Of a stretch of DNA of 64,000 nucleotides, positions 11,294-22,103 are shown piece by piece. The translations under genes and the position numbers were made by a program. Origin of the DNA: Odontesthes bonariensis (Eukaryota > Chordata > Actinopteri > Atheriniformes > Atherinopsidae). The first letter of the stretch is position 1. Every line of letters starts with the position of its first letter. Where the stretch lies: assembly GCF_027942865.1 (NCBI RefSeq), contig NC_134510.1, positions 21,321,209 through 21,385,208 on the forward strand, given 5' to 3'. The notes beneath the pieces are model-generated. The model did no database searches. It saw nothing but the letters and a program-made list of their open reading frames with translations, and was not told where the DNA came from.

Positions 11294-11861
11294 GTGAATA
11301 ACGAGCTGGTCAACCTTCCCATCACCCTGGATGAAGGAAAGGTATCTGTGTATAAAAGTGGCTGGTATGCTGTTGTCACTACAGATTTTGGCCTCAAAGT
11401 CTCCTTCAACTGGCAAAGTGCTGTGTTTGTAACATTGCCAAGCAACTACATGGGAGCTGTTTGTGGCCTCTGTGGCAACTACAACGGGAAACCCCATGAT
11501 GATCTGATCCCCAAGAATGGTATAAAACCCATAAAGCCAGCAGATTTTGGTACTAGTTGGCGTGTGGCCGAGATCCCAGGCTGTGTAGGAGGCTGTAAAG
11601 GGGTGTGTCCCGACTGTGACATTACCCAGAAAGTGCAGTACGAAAAGGGCAATTATTGTGGCATGATAAGGGACCCCAAAGGACCATTCCGTCACTGCCA
11701 TGCCAAGGTGGATCCAGCTGGCCACTTTGAAGACTGTGTTTATGATGTATGCCTTTATAAGGGCAGGAGGGATGTGTTGTGTCAGGCTATTACGTCATAC
11801 ATGTCTGCCTGCCAAGCGATCGGAGTCAAGGTGGAGAGCTGGAGGACCAAACAGTTTTGTG
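11294..11861 (+). pseudogene. Copy A VWD2 second half and C8
   Basis: A 568-base exon, phase 0 to 1, open. It has CGLCGNYN followed by a C8 domain (CGMIRDPKGPFRHC). The donor is G|GTGAGA. It differs from B by a few substitutions only. Confidence 0.87.
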
Positions 11862-11993
11862 GTGAGAATACATCCAATTTAAAAACAGAATTTCTATTTA
11901 CTCTCATTCAAAAGAAGAATATTCACGTTCAGACATGTATTTTGATGTGTTTCTTCTGTTTCATGCTCACTGTTGTTTGCCCCCTCTGCGCAG

Positions 11994-12259
11994 CAGTGAA
12001 ATGTCCCCCACATAGCCACTATGAACTATGTGCAACTGCCTGTCCTGCAACTTGCAAGACTCTGTCTTCTCCTCAAAGTTGCCAGGGTCAATGTGAAGAG
12101 AGCTGTTCCTGTGACGAAGGGTACATCCTCAGTGGAGATCGCTGCGTTCCCTTCTCACAGTGTGGCTGCATCTACAACGAACGCTACTACCGCATTGGAG
12201 AAGTGTTTTATCCCAGTGGGCAGTGTCAGGAAGAATGCAAGTGCTCAAAAGATGGAGAG
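11994..12259 (+). pseudogene. Copy A TIL2
   Basis: A 266-base exon encoding C-P-P-H-S-H-Y-E-L-C and the rest of a TIL/VWC-like module, ending GAG|GTGATT in phase 0. In B it is followed by a complete VWD3 exon at 58356; here that exon is gone. Confidence 0.85.
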
Positions 12260-12373
12260 GTGATTGATATTGAAATGATTAAAACATTCAAATATGGCTC
12301 ACATTAGTGTGACTTTATCAAATGGGAATTCATTTGTTGTATTTTACGAGCGTTCTCTTCTTTCTTCCCAAAG

Positions 12374-12661
12374 TGGTGTGTGAAAATGGCTGTGAAGGGA
12401 AAAACTGTCCTGACTGCGACAAAGCCCACAAGGCTGTGTTTTCAAAGACCACTTACTGTGGTATTCTTACAGCACCCAAAGGTCCGTTTGCAGCCTGCCA
12501 TAGTAAACTGGACCCACAGGCACATTTTGATGACTGTGTGTTTGATATGTGTGCCTCCAATGGCGATGGAAAGGTGCTTTGCGATAGCGTAGCAGCCTAT
12601 GCCTACAACTGTCATATGGTAGGAGTGGATGTCAAAAACTGGAGGACTCCTTCCTTCTGTC
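12374..12661 (+). pseudogene. Copy A remnant of VWD3/C8 exon
   Basis: Only the C8 part remains (CEGKNCPDCD to TPSFC). About 723 bases corresponding to 58340-59062 of B are missing, including one whole exon and the CGLCGN half of VWD3. The joint placed a pyrimidine tract next to CCCAAAG, which looks like a new acceptor; a T-to-A change made the AG. Splicing there from the phase-0 exon before it would put the C8 codons out of frame. Confidence 0.85.
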
Positions 12662-12752
12662 GTAAGTGGCAACGAATATTTTCAAAAAGATAAAATTGGT
12701 TGTTGCGTTGATTCCTCCCTAATATATTTTTCTTTTTCTTGCGATACTGCAG

Positions 12753-12952
12753 CCATGAAATGCCCAGCCAACAGTCACTATGAGGTGTGTGCAGAAAGCT
12801 GTGCCGCTTCCTGCCCCGGCCTCACAGATATTGTTCAGTGCCCCACCGGCTGTACAGAAGGATGCGAATGTGATATTGGCTTCTTATTTAATGGACAGAC
12901 ATGTGTCAAAGAGAGTGAATGTGGCTGCTATGAAAACGGGAAAACTTACAAG
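12753..12952 (+). pseudogene. Copy A TIL3, first exon
   Basis: A 200-base exon: M-K-C-P-A-N-S-H-Y-E-V-C and following cysteines, ending AAG|GTACAA. Open, and nearly identical to 59450-59649. Confidence 0.82.
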
Positions 12953-13139
12953 GTACAATTCAGTTCCTCCCTCTGTACAAAAAGTTAATTTATTACCGTT
13001 CTCAGCAATGTGGAGTTGCTGTTGATTTGAGATATTTTCAATAAGGATTTCCTCTGAGACTGTTGGTAGAAAATAACCTAAATTTGTGGAAATTTCCTAT
13101 CTCTTTCTAACATGCCCCCGTGAACTTCTCTGTCATTAG

Positions 13140-13281
13140 CCTGGTGAAGTCGTGTATGAGGAAGGCTGTGACAATAAGTGCACCTGTGATCCAGCGACAG
13201 GCCTTCTCTGCAAAAAGCACTCCTGTCCTCCAAACACTGAATGCATGGTCAAGAAAGGAATCAGGGAATGTTACAACACAG
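13140..13281 (+). pseudogene. Copy A TIL3, second exon (GC donor)
   Basis: A 142-base exon from P-G-E-V-V-Y-E-E-G-C to C-Y-N-T. It ends CACAG|GCAAGA, a GC donor with otherwise strong consensus; the frame only joins the next exon (13390) if this GC is used. The same holds in copy B. Confidence 0.82.
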
Positions 13282-13389
13282 GCAAGACCTACTAATTTTA
13301 AATGATCTTTTTTAACTTTGTAAATCCCCCCCCCCCCCAAAAAAAAAAGCTGTAGCTGGTTTTAAAAAAAGTTTGTTTGTTTCTTGCAG

Positions 13390-13718
13390 ATCCCTGCAAA
13401 GATGCCAATTGCCGTGTCCAGGAAAAATGCCTTATTAAGAAGGGCGAGGCTGTGTGCGTCCCCAAGTACACGGGCACCTGCTGGGCATGGGGTGACCCCC
13501 ACTACCACACATTCGATGGTTACAACTTTGACTTCCAGGGAACCTGCAAGTATGTCATCTCAAAGACCTGCGGGAATGTGGATGGTCTAGTTCCATTTTC
13601 CGTCACTGAGAGGAATGATAACCGGGGAAACACAGCAGTTTCCTATGTCAGAGAGGTGGATGTACTTGTGCATGGATTCAAAATCACCATGCGAAAGAAC
13701 CAAGTTGGTCGAGTCACG
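13390..13718 (+). pseudogene. Copy A VWD4 first half
   Basis: A 329-base exon, open. D-P-C-K-D-A-N-C linker then GDPHYHTFDGYNFDF. The donor is ACG|GTGAGA, phase 0. Confidence 0.86.
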
Positions 13719-13802
13719 GTGAGATTTTAGCCTCTTGTCTGTTCAACCTGTTATATTTCAGTGTGCGCAGCGTATTTATTTTTTCCATTGCATGATATAC
13801 AG

Positions 13803-14155
13803 GTGGATGGGGAGCTGCTGAATCTTCCTGTACAACTGGGTGACGGAGAAGTCTCTGTTTCTCAAAGAGGGCCCTCTGCAGTGCTTGAGACAAATTTTGG
13901 CCTGATAGTGACCTATGATTGGAACTGGAATCTTGTAATCAAGCTTCCCAGCAGCTATTTCGGCAGCGTCTGCGGCCTGTGTGGCAACTTCAATGGTAAC
14001 AGAGGTGATGAGCTCCAGAATCCAGCTGGCAAAGCTGTCTCCTCAGTGACAGAGTGGGGCAAGAGCTGGCAAACACCTGATCAGGACAAGGACCATCCTT
14101 GTTGGGACACGTGTCAAAAAAAACTGTCCTACCTGTGATGATAATGAGCGGAAAC
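13803..14155 (+). pseudogene. Copy A VWD4 second half, frameshifted and truncated
   Basis: It starts V-D-G-E-L-L-N-L-P and includes CGLCGNFN. In the run near 14115 there are eight A instead of seven in B, shifting the frame to a stop at 14136-14138. About 227 bases (B 60849-61075) are then missing, taking most of the C8 domain and the donor: the junction reads TTAAGT where B has GTAAGT. Confidence 0.88.
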
Positions 14156-14253
14156 TTAAGTTAAGTATTTAAGTTGAGTCTTTCACTCAAGATTGCAATC
14201 AAATATTTAACCTTTTTTTGGTTAACGCTTGTCCCAATTTAATTTACATCCAG

Positions 14254-14849
14254 CAATGAATTGTCAGCGTCACAGCAGCTATGAAGACTGTGCCAGCCCT
14301 TGCCAGCCATCCTGCCCGTTCCCTGAGGAAAAACAGAAGTGCGAAGATGCATGTGTGGAGGCCTGTGTGTGTGATAAAGGTTATGTCCTCAGTGCTGGCG
14401 TATGTGTGCCTGCTGAAACATGTGGTTGCTCTGAGGACCGCCACTATAAGCCAGGCCAGCAGTTCTGGGCAGATGAGGCTTGCGGTCGTCAATGCGTGTG
14501 TGACACAACTTTGGGCATGGTGACATGCCGTGAGGCCTCCTGCTCTGCCAACGAGAAATGCACCGTGTTGGACGGAGAGCGTGCCTGCCGACCCATCAGT
14601 TACGGAACATGCACAGCCTCGGGTGATCCACACTACCGCACTTTTGATGGCCTCAGGTACGACTTCCAGGGCACATGTGTCTATCAGCTGGTTGGTCTTT
14701 GCTCTAAGCAGGCCGGTTTGGTGCCGTTCAACGTGACTGTGCAGAATGACCACCGGGGAAGCAAGGCCGTGTCCTACACACGGACAGTCACTTTTTCAAT
14801 ATATGGCGCCACTCTCATCATCAGCAGAGAATATCCCTACAAGGTCTTG
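14254..14849 (+). pseudogene. Copy A TIL4 and VWD5 first half
   Basis: A 596-base exon, 3 bases shorter than B because the segment after C-G-C-S lost one codon and changed its neighbours. Otherwise open, with GDPHYRTFDGLRYDF. The donor is TTG|GTAAGT. Confidence 0.86.
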
Positions 14850-15221
14850 GTAAGTGTGGATAATGATGGAAGTTGGTGATGTAATAAATGATTACAGATT
14901 TTTCTGCTTTTATAAGCATTTTCGGAGAGATGAGAAATAGGACACAGCATGTAGTCGCATTATTGAAAATAACAGCACAGATCCTCTCAGCCTCATTGAA
15001 AGGAGTGGATGATAATTCCTTTTGTCACCGCGCTAATTCTGACATCCCTCATGCTCTTCTGCATGTATATTTAATTGCATATTAAAATTTTGATCCAGGC
15101 AGTCTTAATTAAACTAAGATTTAAATGCACATAAGAACGGATTAACAAGGTCCACAGAATTATTAAATCTATAATCTCCTAAAAATATTCCTCCCTCTTT
15201 CCCTCCTTCTCTGCTCTTCAG

Positions 15222-15789
15222 CTCAATGGGCAGCTTGCTTCACTGCCTCTGGTTTACAATAATGAGCTGGCTGTGTCTCTGAGCGGGCGTACAGCTGTGG
15301 CTGAGACAGTTGCTGGTATCACTGTGAGCTTCGACTGGCGAAGCACGGTGAGTGTTACTTTGCCCAGCAACTACCAGGGCGCCGTCTGTGGTATGTGCGG
15401 TAACTACAATGGGAAAGCTCAGGATGACCTGACCATGCCAAATGGCAAGACTGCCCCCAATGGAGCCAACATGGGGGAGAGCTGGCAGGTGGCTCTCACA
15501 CCAGGTTGTTCATCAGTCTGCAAAGGGGCGTGGTGCCAGGCCTGCTCAGATTCCCAGAAGAAAGTGTACGAAACCACCAAGTACTGTGGTATCATTAGTG
15601 ACAAGGCAGGGCCTTTCAGAGAGTGTCATAGCCGTGTGGACCCTGCTCCTTACATGGAGGACTGTGTTTATGATGTTTGTCATTATCGCGGTCACCAAGG
15701 ATCAGTGTGTGATGCTGTGGAAGTGTATGCGTCTGCCTGTCAGAGCCGAGGAATCACCATCCACTCCTGGAGGACAGACGCATTTTGTC
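15222..15789 (+). pseudogene. Copy A VWD5 second half and C8
   Basis: A 568-base exon, open, with CGMCGNYN (Met in place of the usual Leu) and a C8 domain. The preceding intron (14850-15221) lacks the TTAA element found in copy B and keeps the single TTAA at 15105-15108. Confidence 0.87.
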
Positions 15790-15892
15790 GTGAGTTAGAA
15801 TTTATGCTTTCAGTTACAGTATAGTTTAATTTTTGTCTTGACGTTGTTTTGAGTGTCTGTCATCTTTAATCCGGTCTCATCTTATCTCATAG

Positions 15893-16491
15893 CAATGGAG
15901 TGTCCCGATAACAGCCATTACACCCTGTGTGCCTCGGGTTGTCCAGTCACCTGTGCTAGCTTAACCTCCATCGCCACCTGCCACAGGCGTTGTGCAGAAG
16001 CTTGTGAATGCGACCAAGGCTACCTACTGAGTGGGGATACCTGTGTGCCCGTCAGAGACTGTGGGTGCTCCTACGAAGGTCAATACTACAAGAAAGGGGA
16101 TATATTCTACCCTGAAGATAAGTGTATGGAGCAGTGCATCTGTGGAGAGAACGGAGCTGTGTCTTGCCAAAAGGCCATGTGTCGTCCCGGAGAAGTTTGT
16201 AAGCTTGTAAAAGGGGTGAAAGGCTGCCATCCGGAAGGGCAAGGAAAGTGTGTGGCCTCAGGTGACCCGCATTACATTTCCTTTGATGGACGGAGATTTG
16301 ACTTCCAGGGTAACTGTGTCTACGTGCTGGCCAAGGTTTGCAATGATGACAAAGGCCAGCTCACACCATTTACTGTGACTCAGGGCAATGAAAAGTATGG
16401 AAATGGAAAAGTGGCTGTGACCAAGTCAGTTGCGGTGACAGTGCACGGCTATGTCATTTACATCCAGCAAAGAGTGCCATGGAAAGTCATT
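15893..16491 (+). pseudogene. Copy A TIL5 and VWD6 first half
   Basis: A 599-base exon, open. C-P-D-N-S-H-Y-T-L-C begins the TIL; GDPHYISFDGRRFDF marks VWD6. It ends ATT|GTGAGT. Confidence 0.87.
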
Positions 16492-16600
16492 GTGAGTTCA
16501 ACATTTTATCAGAAACACTTCCATCTACGTGTTACATGTTTTTCAGTTTCCTCACAAAAGTTCTCACAATAATTATGTTCCCCCAACATTTTCTTACCAG

Positions 16601-17168
16601 GTGAATGATGAACTTCTCAACCTTCCTCTCACTCTTGAGGAAGGGCGTCTCACTGTCGTCCAGGAAGGTCGCAATATAGTAGTCCAAACAGCTTTCGGAC
16701 TGAAGGTCCTTTATGGCACTGTGTATTATGTTGAGGTGATTGTTCCCTCTACATACCAGGATAAGATGTGTGGTCTTTGTGGTGATTACAACAAAAATTG
16801 GAAAGATGATTTCCGACTTCCTGGTGGCAAACAAACAAACAACATCGATGACTTTGGGAAGGCGTGGGTGGTGAACCTACCCGGTCATGTGTGTGGTGGC
16901 TGTGGAGGGCAGTGTCCAGTATGTGATGAGGGCAAGGTTACTTTGTATGGAAAACCCGACTCCTGCGGCATCATGAGCGCACCTAATGGGCCTTTCAAAT
17001 CATGCCACAGTAAAATCGACCCAGCAGCATATGTGTCTAATTGTGTGTTTGATGTTTGTGCAATGGATGGTAGCAAAGAGACGCTGTGTAACAGCGTGCA
17101 GGCCTACGCACTGGCCTGCCAGAACGCAGGAGTTCAAATCCAGCCTTGGAGAAGCATCTCCTTCTGCC
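16601..17168 (+). pseudogene. Copy A VWD6 second half and C8
   Basis: A 568-base exon, open, V-N-D-E-L-L-N-L-P, CGLCGDYN, then C8. The donor is C|GTAAGA. No B counterpart is visible because the window ends. Confidence 0.86.
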
Positions 17169-17256
17169 GTAAGATACACACCAAAATATTTGAACTGAGG
17201 ATGTGTACATGCTATCCGTGCTTTATCATTTCATTTGTAATAATGTCCTCTTGTAG

Positions 17257-17456
17257 CTGCTTCCTGCCCTCCACACAGTCACTATGAGGTGTGTGCTGAC
17301 ACCTGTGGTGGGACGTGTGCCAGCTTCATTCGCCCAGTTACTTGCTCTGAAAGCTGTTTTGAAGGATGCCAGTGTGATGACGGCTTTGTTTTTGATGGCA
17401 TCCAGTGTGTACCCCTTGAAAAATGTGGCTGTGTGCACAATGGCAGATATCTGATG
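17257..17456 (+). pseudogene. Copy A TIL6, first exon
   Basis: A 200-base exon after TTGTAG, C-P-P-H-S-H-Y-E-V-C, ending ATG|GTAAAA. Phase 1 to 0, open. Length equals that of the TIL3 first exon, showing the repeated exon plan. Confidence 0.82.
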
Positions 17457-17598
17457 GTAAAACTTTACGACATTTCATTTTATTTTTCTTCCAAATATTG
17501 TAACCATGTAAATTACAAATAACTTACATTTTTTTGTAAGAATAGTTTTTTCACTGACAGGTAAATAAGCTATTATGACACCACAAATTGTGTTTCAG

Positions 17599-17979
17599 GT
17601 GGGCCAAACAGTGGTGGACAAAGACTGTAAGTCCAAGTGTGTGTGCCAGGCATCTGGACTGGTAAAATGTGAAAAGCTCTCCTGTACCAATGGGGACGTT
17701 TGTGATGTAAGAGATGGGGTCAGGGGTTGTCACATCAAACAGGGCCACTGCACAATCAGCCAAGTTGGCAAGCTGAGCTCATTCGATGATATGTCTGGAG
17801 CGATTGGAACTCAAGGGGCATTCGAGGTGGCGTCTTTGTGTGATGAAGCTGCTAAGCAGTGGTTCCGTGTAGTTGTGGATGTCAGGAAATGCATAAAGAG
17901 CGCCTCTCCGGCTGTTGCTACTGTGTATGTGTTCTTCAAGGATGCCATCGTGACAGTGAACAGTCAACATGAGACCTGG
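17599..17979 (+). pseudogene. Copy A end of TIL6 and degenerate VWD7
   Basis: A 381-base exon from V-G-Q-T-V-V-D-K-D-C. Where other units have GDPHY this one reads GHCTISQVGKLSSFDD, so the motif is absent. The overall pattern of a terminal VWD without C8 resembles the end of FCGBP proteins. The donor is TGG|GTGAGG. Confidence 0.82.
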
Positions 17980-18088
17980 GTGAGGAGCTTTGAACATGAG
18001 CTTTTTGATGCTGAGCCAAATTTTGTTTTTAATCCATCTGAATTATTTTTGCTTCTATTTCTATCTCCCTGTCTTTCGTGTCCTCCAG

Positions 18089-18379
18089 GTAAATGGCCAG
18101 AAATTGACTCTTCCCAGCAAAGTGACAAACGAGCTATCAGTCCAAGTCTCAGACCGAAGCGTGGTCATTGAGAGGACATCAGGTGTGCGGGTCATCTACT
18201 CAATTTCACAGGAGGTCACTGTCACTGTTGACGGCAGCATGTCTGGTAAAATGTGCGGCGCCTGTGGCAACTACAACAACAACTCTAAAGATGATCTGAA
18301 GACGGCAGATGGGAAAATCACCACTGATATGTCGGCAGTTGTTAGCTCTTGGAGCGCTGGAGACTTTTCTAGATGGTGA
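18089..18379 (+). pseudogene. Copy A last coding exon, VWD7 end
   Basis: V-N-G-Q-K-L-T-L-P through CGACGNYN to a TGA at 18377-18379 (97 codons). An alternative is a donor GATG|GTGAGA at 18375, which would avoid the stop and need a further exon; none was recognised. The stop is preferred. Confidence 0.75.
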
Positions 18380-19798
18380 GAATTTGAAGAACATGCAGGC
18401 ATATTCTGTGGTAAAGATAAAATCCTGTATTATTTATGACAATGATAGTTCTATGCTCCACTACATGTTCAAATCAGTGCCTCTCGTGTTAATTTGAACT
18501 TGCCTGACTGCCTATTCCTCATAACCTTCCAGGTAAAGAGGAAGCCTTTATTATTTTTTTTATTTTTTTTACCGTGCAAACTAAAATAATCACTTAGCGA
18601 TCAGGAAGAGATGAGACAGTGCTGTGACCATTCAACTGCTCATTCTCTTAACAGCAACAACTAAACAAGGACTCCACGGGGCCCTTTTAAAGGAATGAAT
18701 GTGTAATTTTTAATTGCATTTGGCTCTATTCAATTAAGAAATGCCCGAGAATCCCCTGTGGTAATTACTGATTAAAAAGCAGGTGAAGCTGACGGGCATG
18801 GCCATCAAAAGCTACGAAGCTTGCAATCCAATCACTGCTTGTCGTCCAAAGACACTTAAGACTCATCTGGGTGCAATATTAATTTGGGTCCATGCCTTTA
18901 GTTTTGCATCCTAGCCTCAAGTCAATCCTTCTGAGAGTTTTGGGTATCCCCCTTCCTCTTTTTATTCGGAGTTGCCTCATCACTTTGAAAACAAGAAGTA
19001 CCCCAGAGAATCAGTGCTTGCTCTTGCATTTAGCTTTAAGAAAACAATTTTCATAAGCATTGTTTGTGATCTCTGTTGTGCCTCTGTGGACATGAATTTA
19101 CTTCCTCAAGTGCCACTTTGACTACAGTGTCCCTTTTCATTGCAGTGGTCTGTAGAGATGCTGGTTTCTGCATTCATGAAAACATCTGGTAGACAGGTAA
19201 AGGGAAAAAAAAACCTAATTGTTTCCTCTCAAAATTGGGGACGGGTGCATCCACATGAATGAAATGGCTGTACAGTGTGGTTTACATACCTGTGTTTTCC
19301 CTCTGTTTAACAGGATGAAGAGCTGCTTGTTTACAAGCCCCCTCGTCACACTTCACCGCTTCCTCTTGATTCATATAGTAGTTTTCATTGTTTCTTGGCA
19401 ATCCGGTCTTCTATTGTTCTCTTCGGAGTTGTCGAGCCTTGTGGCTCTCTCTTGTCCAACATCTCCATCTAGTGGAGAGGGAAAAACATTCAGCATGTTA
19501 TCGCTTTTTCACAGAACCTCATTTAGGAAAAGGAAACGGTCTGGAATAATAAATGTCTCACTGTACTTTGGGAATGCATTTGTGAAAGAGGTGTCTCCTT
19601 TGCTGTTCTGACTGCTAAATAAAAATGCTTTCAAAATGATGTGCGCTCCAGTTATTCAAGAAATAACATAACTATTACAAAACTCCCAGAAAACGTGTAC
19701 AGCAATCCATCAACGTGACATGGTGCTACAGCTGGTGAGAGAAATCCCATCTCCACCTAAAGTCTGATTAGAGAGAAAGGTCCTTGGAGTAGGAGGGC
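18380..19798 (+). other. 3' flank of copy A, possible 3' UTR
   Basis: No clear gene. An AATAAA at 19618-19623 could serve as a polyadenylation signal. The 130-codon frame at 19219-19611 shows no domain and is probably chance. An acceptor-like TTTAACAG at 19305-19312 could open a 3' untranslated exon. Confidence 0.35.
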
Positions 19799-19800
19799 TA

Positions 19801-20449
19801 GCATGGTTGCCGCGTCTGTCACGGCGGTGTCGCACCGTGACGTCAAAATGACGTTTCAAGCATGGCGCTTCCCTTGAACAGACGGCGCAGCGCGTTGTCG
19901 TGCACCAGTCGATTTTTGTAACTTGGCGGCGCCACCAACGAAAAACTGGATGGACCGATGTGAGACCGGCTCAGTCAGGAGGTGCGTTTGTACAGGCAGC
20001 TGTATGAAACTGCAGTGAAACAGCACAGGGAGCACGTAAACTCCCAAAACTGGTGCACAGAGATTGGCAGAACTTTGGGGAAAGAGGGAGAGTTCTGTAA
20101 GAATGTGTGGAAGAAGCTACGGGACAGATACGTGAAGGCAAAGAAGAGGGCAGAGACTCTGTTGATGCCGGGGGGCTTCAAACCTTCACCTCTATTAACT
20201 GAATTAAAAATTTAAAATGATCCGAAAACTGCAGCAGTATCATTAATTACAGTATTCCTGCTCTTGACAGCGGCATTGTTTTCTCCACTTTCGTGGTTGT
20301 AGAGTAGAGGTAACCGTCACGTAGCAGTGCCACCTCTGTGACGGAGAAAATTGCAACTACTGGCGCATCGACTTGCGCCACTATATATGGCGGGCACGAA
20401 ATCGTGACGTCATCAACACCGCTCGCGCTAGCAGACGCGGCAACCATGC
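19801..20449 (+). mobile_element. Harbinger-like element with MADF remnant
   Basis: The inverted ends are GCATGGTTGCCGCGTCTG and its exact complement, flanked by TA on both sides (19799-19800, 20450-20451). The interior keeps part of a MADF DNA-binding domain (19982-20215). PIF/Harbinger elements carry a Myb/SANT- or MADF-type partner gene, so this is a non-autonomous Harbinger or ISL2EU-like derivative. A Tc1-like origin (TA target) is less likely given the MADF piece. Confidence 0.7.
19982..20215 (+). pseudogene. MADF-domain fragment
   Basis: About 77 codons read L-Y-R-Q-L-Y-E-T-A-V then W-C-T-E-I-G-R-T-L-G and V-W-K-K-L-R-D-R-Y-V-K, the three-helix signature of MADF/Myb-like domains. An upstream ATG at about 19948 is in another frame, so the start is degenerate. 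The transposon-encoded DNA-binding partner is no longer complete. Confidence 0.65.
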
Positions 20450-20457
20450 TAGAGCCT

Positions 20458-21284
20458 GGAGACGACTTCTACTCCTGCTGTCATTCCATTTTGGAATCGT
20501 TTTCGGTCTGATATATCTTGGAAATCTACCTGGTTGCTCCCAAATCATTTTATTCTCACCAACAAGGTAAAAGAAGTGTCCTATAAACTCATTCACAGGA
20601 TCTACCCTGCTAAAGACTACCTGAAGAAATTCAACTCAAACATTAATGTGAACTGTACCTTCTGTGATCTTTGCCCCGAGTCCATCACTCATTTGTTCTG
20701 GTTATGTCCTCATTCTAAAGAGTTCTGGCAACATTTTTGTAATTATATTGATTTAAAAATATTTGCAAGCTTTCAGTTGTTCTGGGAACATGTCCTATTT
20801 GGCTATCAACAAAGTGCTAAAATGAATCGAAAGATTTTCTTTATTAATTTACTAATTTTTAAAGCTAAATTTCACATACACAAACACAAATTTTTTAAAA
20901 GAAAACCATATTTTTTTTGTCTTTTTGGTTGAATTAAAGCAATACCTGCTTACAATTAGACCTTTAACTAATAAAAAAGCAAAAACAACTATTTGGGCCT
21001 GTTCCCAACTTGGGATTATGAACGAACTGTTGTCATAATTCCTAACGTTTTTTATTTTTTATTTTTAATTTTTATTTATTTTATTTTTTTTACAAGAGAT
21101 TCCTTGGCACATATGTCTTTGTGTTCATTAGCTTTCTTTTTGTAAGTCCATCATGAAGGTCATCTTATTATTATTATTATTATTATTGTTCCTATGCTCC
21201 CCCTGGCTATCTTCTTTTTGGCGTTATGCTCACATTTGTAAACTGTTATTTTGTTCAATTACTAATAAAGTAAAAAAAAAAAAA
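20458..21284 (+). mobile_element. 5'-truncated L1-like LINE
   Basis: Flanked by a 13-base duplication CATGCTAGAGCCT (20445-20457, 21285-21297) and ending in a poly-A run (21272-21284). Its reading frame 20534-20932 has a C-x2-C...H-x4-H zinc-knuckle motif (CTFCDLCPESITHLFWLCPH), as at the C-terminus of L1-group reverse transcriptases. It landed next to the right end of the Harbinger-like element, so it is younger. Confidence 0.85.
20534..20932 (+). pseudogene. LINE ORF2 C-terminal fragment
   Basis: 132 codons of the zinc-knuckle tail of an L1-like polymerase; the reverse transcriptase and endonuclease are absent. The start codon given by the frame is internal to the original protein. Confidence 0.75.
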
Positions 21285-21297
21285 CATGCTAGAGCCT

Positions 21298-22103
21298 TCA
21301 CTCTAGCGTCACTATTAGCCGGTTAGCAAACCGGAAATACGCATAGTGTAGAGCGGATGTAGAGTTGACCAATCAGAAGCCTCCTTTCTCTCCTCCCTGC
21401 AACGATATCTGCAGCACTGTCTGCGGTGAAGGTCCTGTCTGGGAGGTAAGATGACTATGATGGGAGCAGGAGAAGACAAGCAGGGTCTGAAATGATAGCA
21501 CATGTTAGTGGAAAGATTAATGAGATGACAGCAATAAATTTGTGATGCAGATTTCATCAAAGCATCCAATACAGAATAGGGCTTATTAATGGTTGTACTA
21601 TGGGATGTCTGATGCAGGCAACAATAAAGGCTCTGGAAGTAGTCAGAAAAATGAAACGGATTGAATCGGTGGCAGAGGTTAACCACGGGCAGATGGAAGA
21701 AAGGTGAGAGAAGTCATTGTTTCCAGATAAAAGAACATGAGAATAAAGTCAACAAGTGAAGAAGACTCTTGTAAGTAGTTAGTGACGTAAAATGCATGAA
21801 CTTTTTCTTTTTCCTATGTAGTGAAAGACAGGAGATCCTCATGGAAATTAAAATGAACATGGAGAGGCGAGGACTTCTGTGAATTTTGGGACAAAGAAAG
21901 GTTTCACAAATTCTAAATTGTGTTTGATATCATTTATATCATGTGATCAATGATTAAACCCGTATTTAATTATTTTTCATACAGGTTATGGTTTTGGATG
22001 GTCCAAATGAAAAGAAGAAAGAAAGCTCAGAGGAACTTTTTGAATTTTCAATGACCAAATAAAGTTTTCACAAATAATAAAATGTGTTTTAAAGACTCTG
22101 TAC
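21298..22103. other. Unassigned segment with possible terminal exon
   Basis: Mostly non-coding. After CTATGTAG at 21820 an open stretch with a run of Glu, Arg and Met (E-R-Q-E-I-L-M-E-I-K) stops at about 21882, resembling the charged C-terminal tail of transposon MADF/SANT proteins. AATAAA occurs at about 22059. The provirus interrupts this segment at 22104; it continues at 29481. Confidence 0.3.

Larger units (their letters stand above)
1092..16473 (+). repeat. Duplicated block, copy A
   Basis: This block aligns colinearly with 51566-64000 at very high identity across exons, introns and promoter flank. The alignment is broken only by discrete insertions in A (2770-4073, 4092-4745, about 6725-6895, 7232-10081), one insertion in B (62031-62631) and three deletions in A. 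Intron identity equals that of exons by eye, which points to a recent tandem duplication. The right limit given here is only the place where copy B leaves the window; homology must continue. Confidence 0.92.
2525..18379 (+). pseudogene. FCGBP-like VWD gene, copy A (disrupted)
   Basis: This would encode a secreted, cysteine-rich mucus-type protein like IgGFc-binding protein: signal peptide, IgGFc-binding domain, then VWD-C8-TIL units. In the FCGBP, mucin and zonadhesin families these domains form disulphide-linked polymers in mucus. Exons seen: 2674-2721, 5549-6282, 6380-6720, 7054-7231 plus 10082-10486, 10586-11184, 11294-11861, 11994-12259, remnant 12374-12661, 12753-12952, 13140-13281, 13390-13718, 13803 to about 14155, 14254-14849, 15222-15789, 15893-16491, 16601-17168, 17257-17456, 17599-17979 and 18089-18379. 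Breaks relative to copy B: a 508-base deletion after 6015, a 2.85-kb transposon at 7232-10081, about 723 bases lost near 12369, and an extra A near 14115 with about 227 bases lost near 14156. All 3' exons stay open, so inactivation looks recent. Zonadhesin or alpha-tectorin are less likely because of the IgGFc-binding exon. Confidence 0.88.

Noticed and set aside
11276..11725. 149-codon minus-strand frame, also at 57239-57688
   Set aside because: Antisense shadow of the VWD2-C8 exon, no domain.
14244..14753. 169-codon minus-strand frame (and its twin at 61159-61671)
   Set aside because: Exactly antisense to the TIL4-VWD5 exon; open only because of the codon pattern of the Cys-rich sense strand.
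19219..19611. 130-codon ORF downstream of copy A
   Set aside because: No domain, low-complexity hydrophobic and Ser-rich composition, no splice or codon support; kept only as part of a possible 3' UTR.
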